Assembly: GCF_027579695.1 (NCBI RefSeq)
Contig: NC_083577.1
Coordinates: 52,945,283 to 53,009,282, forward strand
Length of the DNA stretch: 64,000 nucleotides
From: Neoarius graeffei
Lineage: Eukaryota; Chordata; Actinopteri; Siluriformes; Ariidae
Reading direction: 5' to 3'
The notes below the pieces were generated by a model. The model did not search any database and was not told the DNA's origin. It saw only the letters and a program-made list of their open reading frames with translations. The position numbers were made by a program, and so were the translations under genes. Positions 20,811-33,060 of this stretch are shown here, piece by piece (the first letter of the stretch is position 1; each line of letters opens with the position of its first letter).

Positions 20811-22079
20811 CCTAAAAGAAAGCCAGAGGTCTGTGAGGCCATTTTCATAATGTATAAAATGAAATCACAGCGCTGGCATTTTAGTCTTCCAGTTCCCGTT
20901 ATTATGAAGCATACATGAATAAATCTTCTGTTCCCCCTTTTCCTCCTATCATGTAGCAGTGCAATTTAGAGAGCACATTCTTGTCTGCCCCTATGATTTT
21001 CCTGTCATGTGTTGAAGCAGTATAAGAGACCAGCTTATGCACTTTGTGCCCACGCTGTTTTACAAGGCCTTTTTTTTTTTAAGCTTTCAGTTTTGTATAA
21101 CAGCTCTAGAATTAATGCATCTGTGATTAAAAGCCTGGTTGCTTTACAGTCTCTTGGTGAATTTCTGAAAAATACGGTGATTGTAAACATACATTTTTCA
21201 CATGAAAGCTCGGTCCTGTACTCTTCCCCTGTGTAAACTAATGTTAAACTAATGAGGATTCCTGAAGTGAAAAGTTCAAACCTGCACAAGAGCCATTATT
21301 TTTGTTAATAGCAAAAAAATAAATATATATATAATTCAAGTCTCTAAGGGGAGTAAACAGCAGCCAGTTTTAGTCATTATACTCACAGACACAACAAATC
21401 CTTCCTGAAAACACTGAACTATTAACGGATCTCTCACTCAACATGAATCAGTTTGCATCCTTACCATTTTGGTGTCAAGTTACTAATTCACAAAGTCAAT
21501 GGGGTGTAATCCCATGGCATGTGTTACAGCGTACACACAGCTGTATTCAATACTCTGAGCACCATTTCAAAAAGAGTGAGTTTGACCCTGCTGTGCTCCG
21601 AACAGACTCCTTGTAATTATAACCAGAGTCAGATCTGTCGGCTCCATCTACAAGAATGCTGTTTGTCATTGGGAAATGACCCCCCAACTTATATCTAGCC
21701 TGCAATGTGGAGCCACAACAATGACATTTGAGACAAACATCAATTTGAGCTTTCATGTAATGAATATGATATGCATCAGCAGAAAGCTTTAAATGAACGA
21801 TTAAAAGCCAGTTTGACCTTGCTGGGATGGTGAATTTGAAAGTGTTTCATCATGTAATGAAAGCTTTAGTGTCTCACTTCTTTCCCTGTGTAGTGGAAAC
21901 AGTGTGGGGAAAAAAATCACCGTGTAAAACCCAGATTAGTCGTGATGGTCGGTGGTTTCATGATTAATGTTGCAGCGAGTTACTGTGTATCTCTGGGTGT
22001 GTGGTGCTCATCATTCTGTTAAATGTGGTCTGGGTTTTTTGTATTGGTATATGTGTCTGTGTGTATACACGTGTGTGTA

Positions 22080-22082
<3 letters not shown>

Positions 22083-22121
<39 letters not shown>
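22083..22121. repeat. (GT)n microsatellite
   Basis: About 19 GT units, preceded by shorter interrupted GT runs. Confidence 0.95.
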
Positions 22122-22122
<1 letters not shown>

Positions 22123-25100
22123 TCTGCTTGCATCCTGCTGTTCTCCTGGTGGCTTTCAGTTACTGCTAGTTTTCCAGAGTGTTGACGCAAAGCTGTTGAT
22201 GTCTAATCTGTTTGTAAACAGACAAAGAGAGTTAACACCATGAAGTGCACTACTTCTGCTCATCCTCCTTTTCTCTGTCTTTCATTCCACACATTTCTCT
22301 GAATTTTTCCTCTACTTCACCCATTGCTCTTTTGCTTTTGCTGTCCTCCACCACTCTGCAAATGTCTTTACAACACTGAGTCATGTAACATCCATAATAA
22401 TCAGATTATCTGTGGACACCAAAGCTGTCTCCTTTGGTTCACATTAATGATGTAATGATGTTAATCTTGGACTAATAGGCATGTTTTTTTTAAATCTTTT
22501 TTTTTTATTTGTGTGTGTGTGTGTGTGTGTGTGCGTGATTACTTTCTTAAATGGACCGAGAGGTAGGGAATGGAGATGGAGTTACTCTTCATTAACTCTG
22601 GATCCAGGGTAGACACATTACATAGAGCAAGAAAAGAGAAATAACTATCTGTAGGCTTTGTCACATTTGTCTTTTTTATTTCTTTTCACTCTCAAATTTC
22701 CCTTAAAGTTAGTGTCTCTGTAGTTTCCAAGCTGGGAGACCAAACATAATTCGGCAGCACGCACCCTTTGTGATTATTATTAGTTTTCTTGTGGTAGACT
22801 CATGAACACAGTTTCCAATAATTAAATGGCTGCTGATCATCTCAGGGTTCTTTATCTGTAGTTTGATGCATATTCCTAGGAACAAGAGGAACTGCTCTGA
22901 TAATATATTCCATTTGCAAACTATACTGAAAAACACACGCGCGCACACACACACACAAACTATTACTCTTCTGTATAGAGTTTCTGCTCACGTGAACATG
23001 GGTTTCCTCGATGTTCTCTGCTCATAAATTTTGTAGGATTTTGTGCCAGCACAGCTACTTAATTTGTTATTCAGCAAAGGACTTTGTCTTAAACTTTTAT
23101 TTTGGCAGAGTGATAATGGGAAAAAGAAAACAGGTCAACCCTGTTAACATGTACCACAGATATGGCATTGAAGCTACTGCATCTTGTCACTTGTTAGAAC
23201 CTTGACACATTTATAAAAGCAGTCAGAGTTTCAATGGGCCTGTCCTTCATCTCTGCGGTCCACTGCTTATGCAGACTGCTTGTACATCTCTTTGCGAGTT
23301 TCCTTTTTTTTCCCCTCTTAGTTCTGTCATTGTCTGTTGTCTCTATCAGTCATCTAGTTACAGTGCCCATCTTCACACAGTGCAAGATGTGTATTTTTCA
23401 CAGTTATAAAAATCAAACACCTTTAGAAATATTAAACTCTCAGATCAGAATGGATGCTTAAGAGTGGCTCTTTGAACCCTTTGGTGCAAACAGAGCATTG
23501 AGCTGCTTCCAACCTGGAAATTCATTATGAAAGGGTAAATCAGAAATAAAAGCAGGCATTAAATCATGTCTACGTTTGACCTTAAATTTCCTTTTGATCA
23601 CATTAGAGGCCAATCCTGTCAAACTTCCAAGAATTCACTAGTTTTTTTTTTTTTTCCTGTCTGTACAAGTGGCAGCAGGGAAATGTAGGTATAAGAATGC
23701 TTGCAAACAAGACCCCACATTTTTAGTCTTGTGAAGCTCAGACTTTCCTGAAATATAAGCATGTGTTATGTGGGCCTGTGCGTATAGCTGTGGTAGACAC
23801 CATGCCGGGCCTGATGGCTCAATTCAAAGTCAGCAGCACGAGTGATTTATGGCTTGGCTTTAATCAGCCTGCTGAAAATGCAATTAGACAGGGCTCCTGC
23901 AGTGTGCAAATGAGCCGTCCCAATGCCACTTGGGGATGCACACAGTTAATTATCTGGGTAGGGCACCTGTTAGTGAGCTGCACTGGCCGGCACAGAGCGA
24001 GAGCGAGGTCACAGCACTGTGGGGAATGAGGAGAGGAGGGAGTAACTATGAGAGTGAAGGTGGTGATGAGGGTGGTGAATAATAAGAAAGGTGGGGATAG
24101 GTTGAGATAAGGATAGCATGGTGAAGGTCACCAAGATAAGGTCAGTGGGTGTATCACAGTCTGCACATGAATCCTAGTACACATTAACATAATACACCTG
24201 ATTGAATCTTCACCCGAAGTGGATAAATATGAAAACACCATTTTCTACTTGCAATGTGGATATGGGAAAATGTAGCCTGTCCAAATTGCTGACATATAAT
24301 TGCCATGCGTTGCAGAACTTCTCGCAATTCTGTTTTGTTTTGTATTAGGCAGTTTAATTTCATGTTTGGCTGCTTTGTATAGTATACAAGTGACGCTAAA
24401 ACATGCAAAAAGCGTGTTTTATGCTCATGCTGTCAAAACAAATAAAAATGAAATAAAATGTGAAATGACAGTAATGATATAAAAGTGCCCAGCATTCTGC
24501 ATCCAGTAGTTTTTGTGTTTCATGATGTAGAAACCTTTAGGAAATGCTCTATAAATTGCACATTGGTAGTTTAATTTGATTAAAATGTACAGCATAAAGC
24601 ACTTAGGCATTCTGAGAAAATGAGAGTTATGGCATGGTTGGATGATCACTGGAGGATGATTAAGTGAGAAGAACTGTTGTTAGTGAGCCAGACTGAGCAT
24701 TTCTGAGAGACAGACAGGTGAGGGGTGATGGAGGCACCTGGCATGCAGGGTGAGAGGGGTTTGGTAGCTGACATGGCATGAAATGAGGTTAGCAGACATG
24801 GGAAGTGTGTGAGAGGCAGCAAAAATTGAAGGGTTGTCATGGAGAGGAGGAGAAAGATAAAGAGGTGAGTGTGTGAGATGAGTATTGGGTTGGACAGTGA
24901 CAGTGAACATGCACAATGATCAGCAAGGGTTGAGACTTGAAAAGACTGTTACAAGGGTGTGTGTGTGTGTGTGCGCAATTATGTAAATGTGCAGATAAAT
25001 TGGTAAATGTTGAGACACTGCACCATTCTGTAATGAGCAGGAGCCACAGTACATCTAATCTGTATTAATTTTCAGTGCCATTAATTACATCAGGACTGTA

Positions 25101-25426
25101 ATAAGTATATTTTCTGTTTTTAACGAATGAGTGTGAATTTAAATGAGGGAGAATGAGAGAGAATAAGGAATTAGCACAGGTGGTCACACTTGTTTGAGCG
25201 ATCTAGCCTGAGGATAGGAACTCGACTCATTTAGAACAATATTTGTGCGAGTGGTATTGGGAGGGGGTGGAGAATCGTCTTCATTAGTTTGTGATTCGGT
25301 GCGCTCTTGCCTGCCTCTAGTTCAAATGGGCCGGGTATTAATCATGCAGCAGAGATTAATGAGAGAGTTCTAATGAGCTGCCGCTGCCTTCTGCACAGAG
25401 ACTAGCATCTCACTGCACTAATGAAA

Positions 25427-25431
<5 letters not shown>

Positions 25432-25490
<59 letters not shown>

Positions 25491-25502
25491 GTGTGTGTGT
25501 AT
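25432..25502. repeat. (TA)n(GT)n microsatellite
   Basis: About 28 TA units followed by six GT units. Confidence 0.95.
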
Positions 25503-25939
25503 ATAAAATCATCGACGTGAGCGTTTTACTGGGAAATGCGCCACTCATATTTTTCATACAAAGTACATCCAGGACATGAAGAACTACAACTATGACATAT
25601 TTTTCAGTATCCTCACTCGTTCCCATGTTGATGGATGATCAAGGGAATTTGGCCTCTGTGTCACCTCATATTTGTACCCCAGTTAATCAGGAAGTCATGG
25701 GATTACGGTGCATCTTGAAAGTTCCTACACATGCCAGTGACCTCAAAAATGCACAGTTTAATTGGGAAACATGCTTCATTGTGTTCACTATAATTTCCAG
25801 GGGTGCCAGTAATAGTCTCTGTATTGCCCTTCTGGTTTTGACTTTGTTTTGTATGTTTGGATTCTGCCTTTCGTTCTTGCCACGGCTATTCTGTTTGTGC
25901 CTTGCATGACCCTTGCCTGTTTCCTCATTCTGCTTTCGA

Positions 25940-26370
25940 GCAATTCCAGCGTTATGGACGTGACACTTGAACTCAAAATGGCAACAAATGACCCAGTGCA
26001 TGTTTTATTGTCTCCCAGTATTTAAACAGGTGTTGCATATTTTAAGGCTGTACCATACTGGAGAAGTGATAGAACAAGAACAATTCCCATAGTACATCTA
26101 GGGCATGCCAGAAAATGCCAATAAAAGATGCGTTATGGATGTGACAGAAAAAGTATCACTTTTCTTGGGTGACTGTACATTTTTATCAAACTCTGTGAAA
26201 TTGTAAACCTAATGTCGAAATGGAGATATCCATTTGATAGAGGGGTCCAAGGTGAATATTAAAAAAAATCTTTGTTTAAAATATTTTGTATTTCATGCAG
26301 AGTTTCGGAAGGAAAAGTCAGCGTTATGGATGTGACGAAATTCCGTTACGGATGTGACGCGTCTGAAATA
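25940..26370. repeat. Segment with four GTTATGGATGTGAC motifs
   Basis: A 16-base motif CGTTATGGATGTGAC with minor changes recurs at 25949, 26130, 26321 and 26343, all in the same direction. Such spaced motifs occur in subterminal regions of DNA transposons, but no termini were found. Confidence 0.45.
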
Positions 26371-26789
26371 GACATGGCGTATGTTTAGAAAATCAGCAAT
26401 TTAACCACCATAACCCTTTGAAAAACTCTCTAAATATCAGCTAAAACTATCAAAGTTCTTAAATAATATTTAGGATGGCTATTGTTTTGCTGTTTTGTGG
26501 ATTTTTGCATACATTTCTGTGGCTTGTGGCAATAATATAGAATTGTACATGATCAAAGTTGATTTTAGCTTGGGTTTTACATTATAAGAAAGAAAGACTG
26601 ACAGTGACATATTAGGTTGGTTACAAATTGGTTCAACTTATTCACATCTGTAAAATACAGGCCTAGGTGATATCTCTGGGAGTGGTTTTGATGTATTACA
26701 TGTTGCTTTATTTTTGCATGGTGAGGTTGACATTTACATGGAATTGCCCTTTCGCGTTATGTTTTGTCTCTGTTTGCCTGCTTGTTTGG

Positions 26790-26975
26790 GGAAGCCATGG
26801 CCTAATGGTTAAAGAAGCAGAAGGTTCGATTCCCTGGACCAGCAAGAATGGCTGGAGCGCCCTTGAGCAAGGCACCCAACCCCTAACTGCTCCCCAGGCT
26901 GCTCTGGGTATTGTTGTACATCGTTCTGGATAAGAGCATCTGCTAAATGTCTGTAATGTCATGTAATGTAATGCA
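26790..26975 (+). repeat. tRNA-derived SINE (second family)
   Basis: The head has box A-like TGGCCTAATGGTTA and box B-like AGGTTCGATTCCC, about 35 bases apart as in RNA polymerase III promoters. The body has CCTTGAGCAAGGCACC. The tail TGGATAAGAGCATCTGC, then TAAATG and a TGTAATG repeat, is a known LINE-related fish SINE tail. It is distinct from the V-SINE. Confidence 0.75.
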
Positions 26976-27980
26976 AATTAACACGAGGTTGCAATGTATA
27001 TGCGCATTAGAAAGCAAGTGATGCCACTGATGGTTCCTGAGGCAGCTCCTGAGCACTGTTTGTAATGGTAAAGAGGGCAGCAGCTGTACATATTATGGCA
27101 GTTATCTTTCAGATTAATTATGCTGAAAAATATACAATTAATGAACATGATAAGATGTAATGACAGACACAAGAATGAAGGCAACAATAATCACAAGATA
27201 ATGACAATGACATGTCCTTTTGGCAATGTTTGAACACGCTGTAAAATTCAGAGAACAATGTAATTTGATTTTCTCCTATTCTGGGCTTTGTGCCTATGCT
27301 TTTGGACAGCTCTATTTTGCTAACCTTTTGTATTGACAGTTCTAAGGAAACACTATTAAATATTAATTCCTGTAGCTAAGAGCTATTTTGTTGCTTTCAA
27401 AATTTAATTGTGTTGGGGCTCATGGATATGAGTGTTGTTTCACCAAATAAGTCCAGAACTCTGTTTTGAATTGACGCATGGTGTGCAGCTTCAATTTGCT
27501 GACACCAGTGTAGTGTTTCCATGTGAATTGTAAACAGAGTGGGCAGCTGAACGCCATCAATCCACAGCTGTGAAACTGCTCCTAAACACTGTCTCATAGT
27601 GTGTTGGAGATGGTATGTAGCTTAAGTAGTTGATTGTACCTCAGTGCGGTCTAGTTCTGTGATTCTGTAATTCAGTTTACCACTGTGTACCAATCTTGGC
27701 CGTACACTAATGAGTGCAGCAGACTGCACTCTATTTATTTATTCACAGGTCTTTGGCATTGTAGTCACTAATAACACATCTAACAACTTTTTTCAAAAGA
27801 AATCATTTTGTCGCTTTTCAGTTCCCTGCTACTTTCTGCTTGGCTCTGGATAAACCGTGTAGTACCATGACCCCACCTGCTACACAGGCCATTATTAAAG
27901 AGTACACCAACTTTATCATCTGTTGTGCTCTTATGGTTTATGTATGTCTTTGCATACTGTGTCTTAGCTTGTATATACAG
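26976..27980. other. Intronic DNA, nothing recognised
   Basis: No gene or repeat found. Confidence 0.4.
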
Positions 27981-28118
27981 TACAGCTCTGGAAAAAAAAA
28001 TTAAGAGACCACTTCACTTCAATTTTTTTTTGCTTAAATCAGCATGTCTATGTATGGCAGCCATTTCATTTCAGTGACTGTACTGGAATTCCAACACAAG
28101 CACATCTCATTTTACTTA

Positions 28119-28692
28119 TACCCTGTCCACACTAGGGATTTTGTACCGATACGAAACTACTTTCGTTCCGCAACACCTGTCCACACTAGCAACTATACCG
28201 GTACTGTAGCGGTATAACTGTATTGGTACGAAACCCACAAATGTATGGGTTTCGTATCGGTACTGTAGCACTTCGCGTAGTGTGGACAGATGAAGCAGCT
28301 CTGTATCGATACAAATATAATGCGCGTCCGCAAAGTCACACACCTCAATCGATGTCTTCGCTGAATAAAATAGTGAAGAACGGAGATTCATTTGTTTCTT
28401 TCTTAACTGCCTCGCGCGTTTTATACGATTCGACTGAATAAATGACCACCAGAAATACAGACTGTACATTGACAACAAAAAGCACACACACATTGTTTCA
28501 TCCGCCATATATTCTCAGAAGGAAGTTACTCGGTAACCACGGAAACATTTCGCGCACGCGCATTTCAACTACCGTGAAAAAAAAACCGCAAGCATTTCTC
28601 GCTAGTGTGGACAGATGCACTAAACTGTACCGGTATACTTTGTATCGATACAGTTATACCACTTTCATACCGGTACAAGTGTGAACACAGCA
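28119..28692. mobile_element. Harbinger-like MITE nested in the Tc1 element
   Basis: The termini TACCCTGTCCACACTAG and (reverse complement) TGCTGTGTTCACACTTG are imperfect inverted repeats. TTA flanks both sides (28116-28118 and 28693-28695). TGTCCACACTAG or its complement recurs internally four times, next to GTACCGGTA and GTATCGATAC palindromes. Confidence 0.75.
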
Positions 28693-28867
28693 TTAATGAG
28701 GTACTGATTAATTGATCACCTGAACCAAATTTTATTTAACAAGGAAAAGTATTAAAACCCACTGCTGTGGTCATCACTATCCTCTTGCAATAGGATCAGT
28801 TTGGATGGCAAAAACAGTGCTAGTCGTACCTTAAATTTAACTGGAATACAAAAATATCTATTCATCA

Positions 28868-29890
28868 TGCCAAAAGAGTTAAAAAGAAAAGTTTTACATG
28901 AGAAAATGAAGGGTTCAATTCTGGCTTTACTGGCAGAGGGATACAGTGAGTGTCCGGAAGCTTCCATCTTTAAAATTTCAAAGACAGCAGTTCATAAGAA
29001 CAAGGTCAAGCAGCAGACATTGTGGACAACAAAGGAACAGGCTGGCAGAGGTTGAAAATGACTCTCCACTGACCGGGATGATCGTCAACTCCTTTGAATG
29101 TTACTCAACAACCATAGGATAACATCAAGTGATCTACAAAAAGAATTGCAAATGCCAGCTGGGGTTGAGTGCATAGCAAGGACAGTTTGAAACAGGCTCC
29201 TCCGGGCGGGGTTGAAGTCATGCAAAATGGGGGGGGGGGACCCTTCATCAATGAGAAGCAAAGAAGAGCCAGGTTGAGGTTTGCTAAAGACCATAAAGAT
29301 TGGATCATAGAGGACTGGAGTAAGGTCATCTTCTCTGATGAGTCCAATTTTCAGCTTTTCCCATCACCTGGTCATCTAATGGTTAGATGGAGACCTGGAG
29401 AGGCCTGCAACCCACAGTGTCTCACATCATTGTGAAATTTGTTGAAGGATTGGTGATTATCTGGGGGTGCTTCAGTCACGCTGGAATGGAGCAGATTTTT
29501 GTTTCTGTAAGACACATGAATCAAGCCATGTACAAGTTTATTCTGGAAGAAAACTTGCTTCCTTCTGCTCTGACGATGTTCCTTAACTCTGAGGATTGGG
29601 TTTTCCAGCAGAACAATGCTGGAACATACTAGACAGCCAGGTCAATCAAGTTGTGGATGAAGGACCACAAGATCAAGACCCTGTCATGGCCAGCCAGTCT
29701 CCAGAACTGAACCCCATTGAAAACCTCTGGAATGTGATCAAGAAGAAGATGGATGGTCACAAACCATCAAACAAAGCTGAGCTGATTGAATTTTTGCACC
29801 AGGATTGGTAAAAGTCCCCCAAGAGCAACATGAAAGACTGATGGAGAGCATGCCAAGACGCATGAAAGCTGTGATTAAATGTCAGGGTTC
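28868..29890 (+). pseudogene. Tc1-like transposase, multiply disrupted
   Basis: The N-terminus begins MPKELKRKVLHEKMKG. A helix-turn-helix-like part follows (ISKTAVHKNKVK), then the catalytic blocks VIFSDESNFQLF (first Asp), IIWGCFSHAGMEQ, VFQQNNA, and ELNPIENLWNVIKKKM (final Glu). In the second block the family has QQDNAP; here the catalytic Asp is Asn. Stops and frameshifts lie near 29055, 29190, 29435 and 29630. A run of nine G at 29231-29239 is a likely slippage site. The protein would be inactive even if the frame were whole. Confidence 0.75.
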
Positions 29891-30175
29891 TTCTACCAAA
29901 TATTGATTTCTGAGCTCATCCTAAGTTTAAACAAACATGAGTATTGTGTTGGTTAAAATTGAATATGATCTTGATTTCAGTGCATTATTCAAGGTCTGAA
30001 AACACTTCATCATTTTATTTTGACCGGTTGTCATTTTCTGCAATTAAATGTTCTAAGTGACAATATTATGTGGAATTTGAGATAAATGTTGTCAGTAGTT
30101 TAAGGAATTTTATACACATACCTATAAATAGTAAAACCAGAGAAACTGATCATTTTGCAGTGGTCTCTTAAATTT

Positions 30176-30196
30176 ACACACACACACACACACACA

Positions 30197-30248
<52 letters not shown>
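30176..30248. repeat. (CA)n(GT)n palindromic microsatellite
   Basis: A CA run turns directly into a GT run at about 30200, forming one long potential hairpin. It has replaced the tip of the right terminus of the Tc1 element. Confidence 0.93.
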
Positions 30249-30250
<2 letters not shown>

Positions 30251-30255
30251 AAAAA

Positions 30256-30405
30256 CCTGCCGACTTGCCCAGGGTGTACCCTGCCTCTCACCCATAGTCA
30301 GCTGGCATAGGCTCCAGCTTGCCTGCAACCCTGTAGAACAGGATAAGCGGCTACAGATAATGGATGGATGGATGGATGGATGGATGGATGGATGGATGGA
30401 TATAT
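30256..30405 (+). repeat. V-SINE 3' fragment with (GGAT)n tail
   Basis: CCAGGGTGTACCCTGCC through AACAGGATAAGCGGC to about ten GGAT units. The head is absent. Confidence 0.85.
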
Positions 30406-30407
30406 GT

Positions 30408-30665
30408 TGTGCAAGTGTCTGAGCGACTTTGAAAAAGGCCAAATTATGATGGCTAGATGACTGGGTCTGAGCATCTCCAAACTTGCACATCTTGTGGGGT
30501 GTTCCTGGTATGCAGTGGTTAGCACCTACCAAAAGTGGTCCAAGGGTGTCGAAGGCTCACTGATTCACATGAGGCGTGAAGGCTAGTTCATATGGTCCAA
30601 TCCCACAGAAGAGCTACTGTAGCACAAGCTGTTGAAAAAGTTAATGCTGACACCTTTTTGTTTTA
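30408..30665 (+). pseudogene. Tc1-like transposase N-terminal fragment
   Basis: The DNA reads as the DNA-binding half of a Tc1-type transposase: a SDFEKGQIMMAR-like start, a helix-turn-helix ending QKWSKG, then RRATVAQAVEKVNAD. It has frame breaks. Only about 250 bases remain, with no catalytic domain or termini. Confidence 0.6.
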
Positions 30666-30789
30666 GCCAGCATTAACTTTCTCTGCAGTTTGTGCTACAC
30701 TTGGGACATAAACTCACACATCTAGTCAATTGCTTTCATGTAAATGGTATTTTCAGAGTCACTGATTGAAATGAATACATTATGAAAGC

Positions 30790-31330
30790 ACAACTACAAC
30801 TCAGAAAAAGTTGGGATGGTATGGAAAATGCAGAAAAAAAAGTGTTTTCCAAATTCATTTTGATTTGTGTTTCATTGCAGACAAGTATGAGCCCAAGATA
30901 TTTTATGTTTTGTCGGGTCAACTTTATTTCACTTGTTAATATACATCCATTCCTGTGTTTCAGGCTTGCAACACATGCCGAAAAAAGTTGGGATGGGGTA
31001 ATTCAGAGATAGTAATATGGTAAAACAACTAAATATCGATGTGATCTGAAACAAGTGATGGCAACAGGTGACTGTAATCATGATTTGTTAAAAAATCAGT
31101 ATCCAGGAAAGGCCTAGTCTTTGAAGAGCAAAGACGGGCCGATGATCTCCAGTTTGCCAACAAATGTGTGAGAAAAGTATTGAAATGTTTAAAAACAATG
31201 TTCCTCAAAGAAAGCTAGGAAGGGATGTGGGCATTTCCCCCTCTAGTCTACAGTGCATAATATCATTAAAAGTGTCACAGCATTGGGAGGAATTTCATTT
31301 TGTAAAGGGCACGCATGCAAGCCTGTTTTG
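30790..31330 (+). mobile_element. Tc1/mariner-type element, 5' fragment
   Basis: It starts ACAACTACAACTCAGAAAAA and GTTGGGATG, a terminus of the fish group whose other end is seen at 34322. The internal 30940-31322 repeats the start of the next element (31861 onward), so two copies of the same 5' region lie side by side. The transposase homology is only its first part. Confidence 0.65.
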
Positions 31331-31349
31331 TTTTTGGTTTTTTTTTGTC

Positions 31350-31707
31350 TCATTATCTCTAGCTGCTTTATCCTGTTCTACAGGGTCGCAGGCAAGCTGG
31401 AGCCTATCCCAGCTGACTACGGGTGAAAGGTGGGGTACACCCTGGACAAGTCGCCAGGTCATCACAGGGCTGACACATAGACACAGACAACTATTCACAC
31501 TCACATTCATACCTACGCTCAATTTAGAGTCACCAGTTAACCTAACCTTGGACTGTGGGGGAAACCGGAGCACCCAGAGGAAACCCACGCGGAGACGGGG
31601 AGAACATGCAAACTCCACACAGAAAGGCCCTCGTCAGCCACGGGGCTCGAACCCGGACCTTCTTGCTGTGAGGCGACAGCGCTAACCACTACACCACTGT
31701 GCCGCCC
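31350..31707 (-). repeat. V-SINE, nearly full length
   Basis: The tail lies at the low-coordinate end (CTCATTATCTCTAGC) and the head at CACTGTGCCGCC. About 12 bases of the CATGCAG region are deleted near 31547. Confidence 0.9.
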
Positions 31708-31979
31708 TTGATTTATTATTATTATTACATACAGCACATTAATGGTAAAATAATGACAGCAGTATTAGGTGGACCAAGTAGGAAACTTTTTCTCCTTTCA
31801 GACCTAGTTTTTCTGTTTTAGAATGATTGAATTCTGTTTTTTTGTTTTGTTTTGTTTTAAATATACATCCATTCCTGTGTTTCAGGCTTGGAACACATTC
31901 CACAAAAAGTTGGGATGGGGAAAATTAGGGTGAGTAATGAGGTAAAACAATTAAATAATAATGTGATTTGAAACAGGTG

Positions 31980-32424
31980 CTATCAGGATTGGATTTTCCC
32001 GTTACCATTTGCGGTTGAGAGTACGGTGTGCGCCTTTTGGCTGCTGCCTCTCACCAGAGCTATCTCTTTTCTTTTTCTTTCTTTTTTCTTTTTGTGTTAG
32101 TATGTTTGATGTTTGTTTTCTGTTTTAATAATTTGATGATTTTGTCTCTTTGTCCCTTAGTTGCTAGTTGTGGCACTGTGTGCGGTGATGTTTCTGTGCT
32201 CACTTTGTGGATTTATGGCCCGGTGTTCTGTGTGCTGTTGCCCGGTGACGTTGTGGCGGCTGTGCAGGCTGTGTGGGACATACCTCTGTGCGTCTTTCAG
32301 TGGGACTGTGAGCAGTTACGCTCTTAGAGTTATATCCTGACAACATCCCCCCCCCCTTTTTTTTGTTTGTTTTTGTAACTGTGAACTGACCTTGGGTGTC
32401 AGAAAGGCACTGTATAAATTAAAC

Positions 32425-32459
<35 letters not shown>
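31980..32459 (+). mobile_element. LINE 3' end, 5'-truncated
   Basis: About 480 bases interrupt the mariner sequence after GAAACAGGTG. They end with CCTTGGGTGTCAGAAAGGCA, then CTGTATAAATTAAACATT and an (ATT)n tail, a common teleost LINE 3' end. There is no reverse transcriptase. The opposite break point resumes ATGTCAACAGGTGATTG. Confidence 0.6.
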
Positions 32460-32460
<1 letters not shown>

Positions 32461-32889
32461 GTCAACAGGTGATTGTAATCATGATTTGATACAAAATCAG
32501 CATTGAGGAGCAAAGAAGGGCAGAGGACCTCCATTTTGTCAATAAATGTGAGGGAAAATGATTTAAATGTTTAAAAACAACATTCCTCAAAGAAATATAG
32601 GAAGGGATTTGTATATTTGACCCTCTATGGTTCATAATATCATTAAATGAATCATGAAATCTGGAGGAATTTTGATGTGTAAAGGACAAGGGCGCAAGCC
32701 TAAGCTGAACACCCGCAGTCTCAGATTTCTCAGACAGCACTGCATCAAGAACTGGGCTCAGAGGCATCTAGGATGGACCTTCACACAGTAGAAATGTGGA
32801 TTGTGGTCAGATGGATTAGTATTCAAAGCCATTTTTTGTAAGAAATGAATGCTGTGTGCTCCAGACCAAAGATGAAAAGGACCATCCAG

Positions 32890-33019
32890 GGGTGGGTTTC
32901 CCAAAAGCCTCTTAACACTAAAAGCATCTTAACTAGGAGAGAGAGCATTCATTGTGCTGCTCACTCTACCATTTAATGATAATCTTTGTGCTGCGATGCT
33001 TTTGGGAAACTCATGCCCG
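32890..33019. mobile_element. 130-bp MITE with TTTCCCAAAAGC termini
   Basis: GGGTGGGTTTCCCAAAAGCC and GATGCTTTTGGGAAACTCAT form inverted ends. It interrupts the mariner sequence between ACCATCCAG and ACTGTCACC. The target duplication is not clear. Confidence 0.65.
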
Positions 33020-33060
33020 ACTGTCACCAGCAACAAGTCCAAAAGCCAGGGTCTGTCATA

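Larger units (their letters stand above)
20066..25431. other. Long repeat-poor intronic stretch
   Basis: About 5.4 kb with no gene and little mobile DNA apart from CA and GT microsatellites (20740-20806, 22083-22121, 22511-22533, 22931-22958, 24955-24972). Bases 23760-24030 and 25020-25420 are balanced in composition and full of homeodomain-core motifs (CAATTAGACAGG, CAGTTAATTATCTGG, GCCATTAATTACATC, GGTATTAATCATGCAG). They are the best candidate enhancers in the window. Confidence 0.4.
27983..30175 (+). mobile_element. Tc1/mariner transposon, decayed, with nested MITE
   Basis: The left terminus CAGCTCTGGAAAAAAAAATT leads into AAGAGACCACTTCAC and follows TA. The right terminus GCAGTGGTCTCTTAAATTT is cut short by the adjoining (CA)n(GT)n tract. 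Without the MITE at 28119-28692 the element is about 1.6 kb, the usual Tc1 size. The transposase reads on the + strand with several frameshifts. Confidence 0.8.

Noticed and set aside
25592..25909. 105-codon frame with a hydrophobic C-terminus
   Set aside because: No Kozak context, splice sites or family resemblance; a frame this long can occur by chance here.
32028..32327. 99-codon frame in the LINE tail
   Set aside because: It lies in the 3' non-coding part of a truncated LINE and has no recognisable domain.
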